A stretch of 9,828 nt of DNA from Actinomycetes bacterium. Its GTDB lineage: Bacteria > Actinomycetota > Thermoleophilia > Gaiellales > Gaiellaceae. The notes below the pieces were generated by a model. That model was not told the origin of the DNA, did not search any database, and saw only the letters and a list, made by a program, of their open reading frames with translations. Each line of letters starts with the position of its first letter. Position 1 is the stretch's first letter. Below, piece by piece: positions 6,475 to 9,828 of the stretch. Made by a program: the position numbers and the translations under genes. Location of the stretch: NCBI GenBank assembly GCA_030624785.1, contig JAUXJK010000048.1:1-9828 (forward strand). The letters are read 5' to 3'.

Positions 6475-7776
6475 CTAGGCAAGCGCCGCAAGCATCTCGC
6501 CTGCAACCTCAACGGTCTGATCAATCTCGGCCTCGGTCGTAACGGTCGAGACGGCGAACAGGCCGCGCGTCGCAATGAAGATTCCACGGTTCAGTAGCCC
6601 CAGGTGGAACGCCGCGGCCGTCTCAGCGTCAGCAGCAAGACTCGCCCCGGCATCAAGAAGCTTCTCCTCGGTGAAGTGAATATTCACAAGCGAGCCAATG
6701 CTCGTCACTTGGGCTGGTGCGCCATGCCGCGCGATCGCCGTGCGCAAGCCGTCGGCGAGGCGATCGCCGAGGACATCAAGTCTCGCAAACGCCTCGTCGT
6801 CCAGCAGTTCAAGGGTTGCGAGGCCGGCGGCCATCGTCGCTGCATTCCCGTTGAACGTCCCCGAAAGCGACACTGCCTTTTCAGCGCCCGGAGTCAGAAC
6901 CTGCATCAGCGACGCCGAGCCTCCAACTGCTCCGACGGGGAGGCCACCGCCGATCACCTTCCCCAGCGTCGTGAGATCCGGCTCGATGCCAAGACGTTGC
7001 TGAGCGCCGCCACGCCCAAGACGAAACGTGATCACCTCGTCCACGATCAACAGCGCACCCGCGGCGTGCGTCAGCTCGCGGGCTGCGCTCAGGAAGTCGT
7101 CGGTCGGGAGAATCACGCCCGCGGTCCCCATCACAGGCTCGATGATCAATGCTGCACAGCCCTCTCCGCATTCTCCCAGCACCGCCTCAAGCGCGTCCGG
7201 ATCGTTATACGGAATGACGCGGAGCGGGCTCGAGTCTGGAACTCCAGCCGGAAAGCGATCCGGCCGAAGCCAGTAGTCCAGATCAGGAAATGACCCGTGG
7301 TACCCGCCGATCGTCTTGATCACGATGTCGCGCTCCGTGGCTGCACGAGCAATGCGCGTCGCCCCCATCGTGGCTTCGGTTCCCGAGTTGACGAAGCGGA
7401 GTTGCTCAACACTCGAAACGCGCCTCACGATCTCCTCGGCCAGCTCGATCTGACCGATGACCGGTGCGGCAACCGGCGTGGTGCGCGAAAACGTCCGCGT
7501 CACCGCGTCCGTGATCGACGGGTGAGCATGGCCCACGATCATCGATGTGTAGTTGAAGAGCATGTCGATGTACTCATTGCCATCGACGTCGACCAGGCGT
7601 GTGCCCGCAGTCTCGGCGATCGTCGCCGGATAGGGCGCATAGAAGGTCGCTGCGCGCGTGTCACCCCCGGGGAACACCGCCTGCGCTCGAGCGAACCGTT
7701 CGCCAGACACGGGCGTCCGCTGTTCAAAGACCTTGCGTTCCCGCTCGAGCAACTGAGCTGCGGGCGTCGTCGACAT
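6475..7776 (-). CDS. Class III PLP aminotransferase, glutamate-1-semialdehyde aminomutase-like
   Basis: A 433-residue fold-type I PLP enzyme. From the ATG at 7776 it shows VNSGTEATMGA (129-139, cofactor phosphate binding), GGYHGS (157-162), IVDEV with D246 (pyridine-nitrogen contact), TLGKVIGGGLPVG with the Schiff-base lysine K273, and GTFNGNA (306-312). These runs are closest to GSA aminomutase (HemL) and the related 'aspartate aminotransferase family' amine/beta-amino acid transaminases. Setting next to a dehydrogenase and sarcosine oxidase favours a catabolic transaminase over HemL in haem synthesis; the substrate is unknown. GAGAGG at 7785-7790 lies 8 nt before the ATG at 7776 but only 2 nt before the one at 7782, so 7776 is preferred. 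It begins 21 bp after the dehydrogenase stop and is probably in the same transcript. Confidence 0.9.
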   Translation of the reverse strand: MSTTPAAQLLERERKVFEQRTPVSGERFARAQAVFPGGDTRAATFYAPYPATIAETAGTRLVDVDGNEYIDMLFNYTSMIVGHAHPSITDAVTRTFSRTTPVAAPVIGQIELAEEIVRRVSSVEQLRFVNSGTEATMGATRIARAATERDIVIKTIGGYHGSFPDLDYWLRPDRFPAGVPDSSPLRVIPYNDPDALEAVLGECGEGCAALIIEPVMGTAGVILPTDDFLSAARELTHAAGALLIVDEVITFRLGRGGAQQRLGIEPDLTTLGKVIGGGLPVGAVGGSASLMQVLTPGAEKAVSLSGTFNGNAATMAAGLATLELLDDEAFARLDVLGDRLADGLRTAIARHGAPAQVTSIGSLVNIHFTEEKLLDAGASLAADAETAAAFHLGLLNRGIFIATRGLFAVSTVTTEAEIDQTVEVAGEMLAALA

Positions 7777-7784
7777 CGTCATCG

Positions 7785-7790
7785 CCTCTC
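7785..7790 (-). promoter_or_regulatory. Ribosome site that decides the aminotransferase start
   Basis: GAGAGG on the minus strand lies 8 nt before the ATG at 7776 and 2 nt before an earlier ATG at 7782. The spacing favours 7776, which removes the first two residues of the longer reading. Confidence 0.5.
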
Positions 7791-7797
7791 TACTCGA

Positions 7798-8583
7798 CTA
7801 CGCGGCAAGCAGGCCGCCGTCGACCGTCAGGATATGTCCATTCAGTGCGTCTGATGCCCGGGACGCGAGAAATACAGACGCACCCTTGATCTCGTCGGGA
7901 TCCATGATGCGTCCAGTCGGCATGCGCCTGAGTGCGCCGTCGACAAGTCTGTCGATGATTGCCGAATCGACCTCCTTGTCCTGGCCGATATTCGTCGAGA
8001 AGAAACCGGGCGAGAGCGCGTTTACCGTGAGCCCATCGTTTGCGTACTCAACCGCCAACTCGCGGGTCAGGTTGATCACACCGCCCTTCGCCGCCGCATA
8101 ACCGGGAACGGAAGCTGAGTCGGCGCCGATCTCCCCCCAGATCGATGCCGTCAGGACGAGCTTTCCTGAGCGCGTCGGCAACATGTGGCGCACGGCATGT
8201 TTCGCGCACAGAAACACGCTCGTGAGATTAGTCGCGATCACGTCTCCCCATTCGTCGAGTGAGACCTCGTGCGGCCGCTTGAAGTAGTCAGAGGAGCCCG
8301 CGTTGCAGAACACGACGTCGAGCGCGTCGAACTCATCGACCGCTCGCTGCATCAGCGCCTCGACAGCCTGCTCATCGGTCACGTCGGTGCGCTGCGCAAC
8401 AGCTCGCCCGCCGGAGGATTGAATCTCCGACGCAATGACGTCGGTTGCGGCGGAGCGACCGGCGCACACGATGTTGCCACCGGCCTCCGCGGTCGCCTCG
8501 GCGATTGCTTTTCCCAATCCGCTACCCGCACCGGTAACGACAACGGATCGGCCCTCGAGAGAAAAGAGATCTAGGACGCTCAC
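7798..8583 (-). CDS. Short-chain dehydrogenase/reductase (classical SDR)
   Basis: A 261-residue NAD(P)-dependent oxidoreductase. From the chosen start it has VVVTGAGSGLG (14-24, TGxxxGxG cofactor loop), AGRS after the second strand (R43 suggests NADP(H)), D67, CNAG (93-96), N119, S147 and YAAAK (Y162 and K166 catalytic), then PGFFST and a C-terminal VDGG. The S-to-Y spacing is 15, two more than the usual 13. The frame is open to an ATG at 8670, but that has no ribosome site and adds 29 atypical Arg/Asp-rich residues. GTG at 8583 has GGAGGT 10 nt upstream and gives the standard N-terminus (LFSLEGRSVVVTG). The substrate is unknown; it likely oxidises an alcohol or reduces a ketone linked to the adjacent aminotransferase. 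Confidence 0.9.
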   Translation of the reverse strand: MSVLDLFSLEGRSVVVTGAGSGLGKAIAEATAEAGGNIVCAGRSAATDVIASEIQSSGGRAVAQRTDVTDEQAVEALMQRAVDEFDALDVVFCNAGSSDYFKRPHEVSLDEWGDVIATNLTSVFLCAKHAVRHMLPTRSGKLVLTASIWGEIGADSASVPGYAAAKGGVINLTRELAVEYANDGLTVNALSPGFFSTNIGQDKEVDSAIIDRLVDGALRRMPTGRIMDPDEIKGASVFLASRASDALNGHILTVDGGLLAA

Positions 8584-8593
8584 AGCGTTGTGC

Positions 8594-8599
8594 ACCTCC
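8594..8599 (-). promoter_or_regulatory. Ribosome site that decides the dehydrogenase start
   Basis: GGAGGT on the minus strand lies 10 nt before the GTG at 8583. No comparable site precedes the upstream ATG at 8670 or the GTG at 8610, so the shorter protein is chosen. Confidence 0.6.
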
Positions 8600-8605
8600 G
8601 CGTCC

Positions 8606-8640
8606 GCCACGGTGTCGCCGCGGCGTGGTGGCCGATCATA
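8606..8640 (-). promoter_or_regulatory. Possible promoter and operator for the dehydrogenase-aminotransferase pair
   Basis: The 111-bp gap 8584-8694 contains TATGAT on the minus strand (8635-8640), a good -10 box about 50 nt before the GTG start, but no convincing -35. Just downstream, GCCAC (8606-8610) and GTGGC (8628-8632) flank a perfect 10-bp palindrome CGCCGCGGCG (8616-8625). This nested inverted repeat would sit in the start of the transcript or under RNA polymerase, where a repressor site is common. The evidence is pattern only. Confidence 0.25.
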
Positions 8641-8694
8641 GCTGCGTCGCGCGTCAGGCCGTGTACGCATTCATAGCGCCGCGATTGGCGACCT

Positions 8695-9123
8695 CTAGGC
8701 GCGGTGAAGCATGACGACCGGAATCTCTCGATCGGTCTTCTCCTGGTAGCCGTCGTAGCCCGCACTCGAGGCTTCGGTTACACGGTTCCAGAGCCTCGTG
8801 CGCTCGTCGCCTTCGGTGTCTTCCGCGCGCACATCGATCGTCTCAGCACCGATCCGAACGGTCGCGCTCGGATTCGCCTGAAGATTGAGGTACCAAGCCG
8901 GATGGTTCGGCTGACCGCCGAACGACGCGATGACGACGAATGCATCACCATCCTCGACATACAGGAGAGGAGCCGTCCTGGTCTTCCCCGACTTCCGGCC
9001 CGTCGTCGTGAGTTGAAGCACCGGGAGGCCGCTCATCTTCGCCATCCAGCGCCCGCCCGAGGCCCGGTACACGAGATTGTGGAACGGACTCATGACCTTT
9101 TGAATAAAGAAGCGTTGAAGCAT
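8695..9123 (-). CDS. Nitroreductase-family deazaflavin (F420)-dependent oxidoreductase, Ddn-type
   Basis: This 142-residue protein belongs to the Ddn/F420-dependent split-barrel family. Landmarks are LTTTGRKSGKTRTAPLLY (38-55, phosphate/F420-binding strand and turn), ASFGGQPNHPAWYLNL (66-81) and YDGYQEKTDREIPVV (123-137). Members use F420H2 to reduce nitro compounds, quinones or unsaturated substrates; the substrate here is unknown. Length is typical of the shorter members, and no signal peptide is seen. The ATG at 9123 has a strong site (GGTAGGAG) that overlaps the stop codon of the upstream ATPase gene, and the genes are 9 bp apart, so the two are probably co-transcribed. The presence of this family suggests that the host makes F420. 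Confidence 0.9.
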   Translation of the reverse strand: MLQRFFIQKVMSPFHNLVYRASGGRWMAKMSGLPVLQLTTTGRKSGKTRTAPLLYVEDGDAFVVIASFGGQPNHPAWYLNLQANPSATVRIGAETIDVRAEDTEGDERTRLWNRVTEASSAGYDGYQEKTDREIPVVMLHRA

Positions 9124-9132
9124 GTCTGGCTC

Positions 9133-9828
9133 CTACCTTGTCTCGGTGTGTGCGCCGTGACCGTGGTGATGATGATCATCGAGGATCCCGACGGTCTCAT
9201 CGACCTCGAGGTACCGGTGACCATACGCCTCGCGTAGTCGATCGGGAGCCAACGCTATCGCGGGTGGGCCCTCGGACACGACGCGGCCCGCAAGAAGCAG
9301 TACGTGATCCGCCAGCATGGCGTCATCGAGATCGTGACTCGCCATGATCACGGCTCTCCCCTCCTCGCGTTGAGCGTTCAGCACGTCGAGGATGCGGGCT
9401 CGACTCACCAGGTCGAGCCCGGTCATGGGCTCGTCGAGTAGCAATATCTCAGCTTCCTGTGCGAGCCCTTGAGCAACCAGTGCGCGCTGGCGCTGGCCCC
9501 CTGAGAGCTCGCTAAAACGGCGGTTTGCGACCTGCTGCAACTCCATCGTGGCCAGTGCCCGATCAACGGCATCACGGTCGGATCGTTGTAGTCGACCCAA
9601 CAGGCCGCGATGAGCGAACCGTGCCATCGTCACGATCTCGCGGACAGTGATCGGCAGCAGGGCATCTGCAGCTGTTGCCTGCAGGACGTACGCGATCGAC
9701 CCGGGATCTGGAGGTGGAGGATTGCCGAGAACGGCCAAGCTCCCCCTGAGCGGTTCGACGAGACCGGCGATCGCGTTCATGAGCGTTGATTTGCCGCTGC
9801 CGTTGGACCCCATGAGCACAGTGAGCGC
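9133..9828 (-). CDS. Metal ABC transporter ATP-binding protein (ZnuC/MntB-like), 5' end missing
   Basis: The 232 codons seen carry a Walker A (GSNGSGKST) almost at the right edge, so roughly the first 30-40 residues lie outside the window; the GTG at 9819 is internal. Then come the Q-loop (YVLQAT), signature LSGGQRQR, Walker B ILLLDEP with D-loop (GLDLVS), and the switch histidine in ASHDLDDA. The protein ends in LDDHHHHGHGAHTETR. A histidine-rich tail and the overall sequence suggest a zinc or manganese importer ATPase (cluster A-1 type), coupled to a membrane permease and a binding protein not in this window. The specific metal is inferred from the tail. The stop (9133-9135) lies 9 bp before the nitroreductase ATG. 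Confidence 0.88.
   Translation of the reverse strand, partial: ALTVLMGSNGSGKSTLMNAIAGLVEPLRGSLAVLGNPPPPDPGSIAYVLQATAADALLPITVREIVTMARFAHRGLLGRLQRSDRDAVDRALATMELQQVANRRFSELSGGQRQRALVAQGLAQEAEILLLDEPMTGLDLVSRARILDVLNAQREEGRAVIMASHDLDDAMLADHVLLLAGRVVSEGPPAIALAPDRLREAYGHRYLEVDETVGILDDHHHHGHGAHTETR

Noticed and set aside
6475..7782. Aminotransferase as hemL, with the chelatase relic making this a tetrapyrrole locus
   Set aside because: The enzyme has GSA-aminomutase-like motifs, but its neighbours are a dehydrogenase and sarcosine oxidase and no other haem or cobalamin gene is present. The relic is only 19 codons on the other strand, so the link is probably chance.
8584..8670. Longer dehydrogenase starting with ATG at 8670
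   Set aside because: There is no ribosome site before it, and the extra 29 residues are atypical for an SDR. GTG 8583 has GGAGGT at good spacing and gives the standard N-terminus.
9817..9819. GTG at 9819 as the start of the ABC ATPase
   Set aside because: It sits three residues before the Walker A glycine, which leaves no room for the first strands of the ATPase fold. The frame continues open to the window edge, so the gene is cut by the window.

Overview
The window is about 9.8 kb of GC-rich bacterial DNA. Nine of its ten genes lie on the minus strand. GTG and TTG starts, a deazaflavin (F420)-type nitroreductase, a DUF1269-like protein and tightly packed overlapping genes point to an actinobacterium or a similar high-GC soil or marine lineage. 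This taxonomic reading is inference. No tRNA, rRNA, CRISPR array, insertion sequence or phage gene was found, and no stretch over 300 bases lacks a gene.

Left end (1-1297). The first 75 codons of a DUF1269-like protein run off the left edge on the minus strand. A 93-bp divergent spacer follows. Then comes a plus-strand metallo-beta-lactamase-fold hydrolase of the LACTB2 type with a C-terminal winged helix. It converges on the next operon with only 11 bp between stop codons, and a 7-bp inverted repeat spans both stops.

Centre (1309-6269, minus). A complete soxBDAG operon encodes heterotetrameric sarcosine oxidase: beta (FAD and covalent FMN), delta (zinc), alpha (NAD and folate) and gamma. 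The genes overlap by 1, 4 and 8 bases, and their starts are ATG, GTG, TTG and ATG. The complex should convert sarcosine, tetrahydrofolate and O2 to glycine, methylene-tetrahydrofolate and H2O2. None of the usual folate or glycine partners (glyA, purU, sdaA) is in the window.

Spacer 6270-6474. This 205-bp gap holds the most unexpected item: 19 plus-strand codons that read like the N-terminus of a magnesium/cobalt-chelatase ATPase (ChlI/BchI family) and then stop matching, apparently a gene relic. On the opposite strand a strong Shine-Dalgarno precedes a 57-codon ORF that overlaps the soxB start out of frame. Two short hairpins also lie here.

Right half (6475-9828, minus). A GSA-aminomutase-like class III aminotransferase sits 21 bp (15 bp if the earlier ATG is used) downstream of a short-chain dehydrogenase. 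The two look co-transcribed and could feed amines or amino alcohols into the same catabolic region as sarcosine oxidase (inference). Upstream are a Ddn-type F420-dependent nitroreductase and the 3' part of a metal-ABC transporter ATPase, probably Zn/Mn, with a histidine-rich tail.

Overall this looks like an amine/N-methyl amino acid catabolic locus built from known families. I did not find a convincing new multi-gene system. The chelatase relic, the possible soxB leader ORF and the graded start codons are the items most worth checking.
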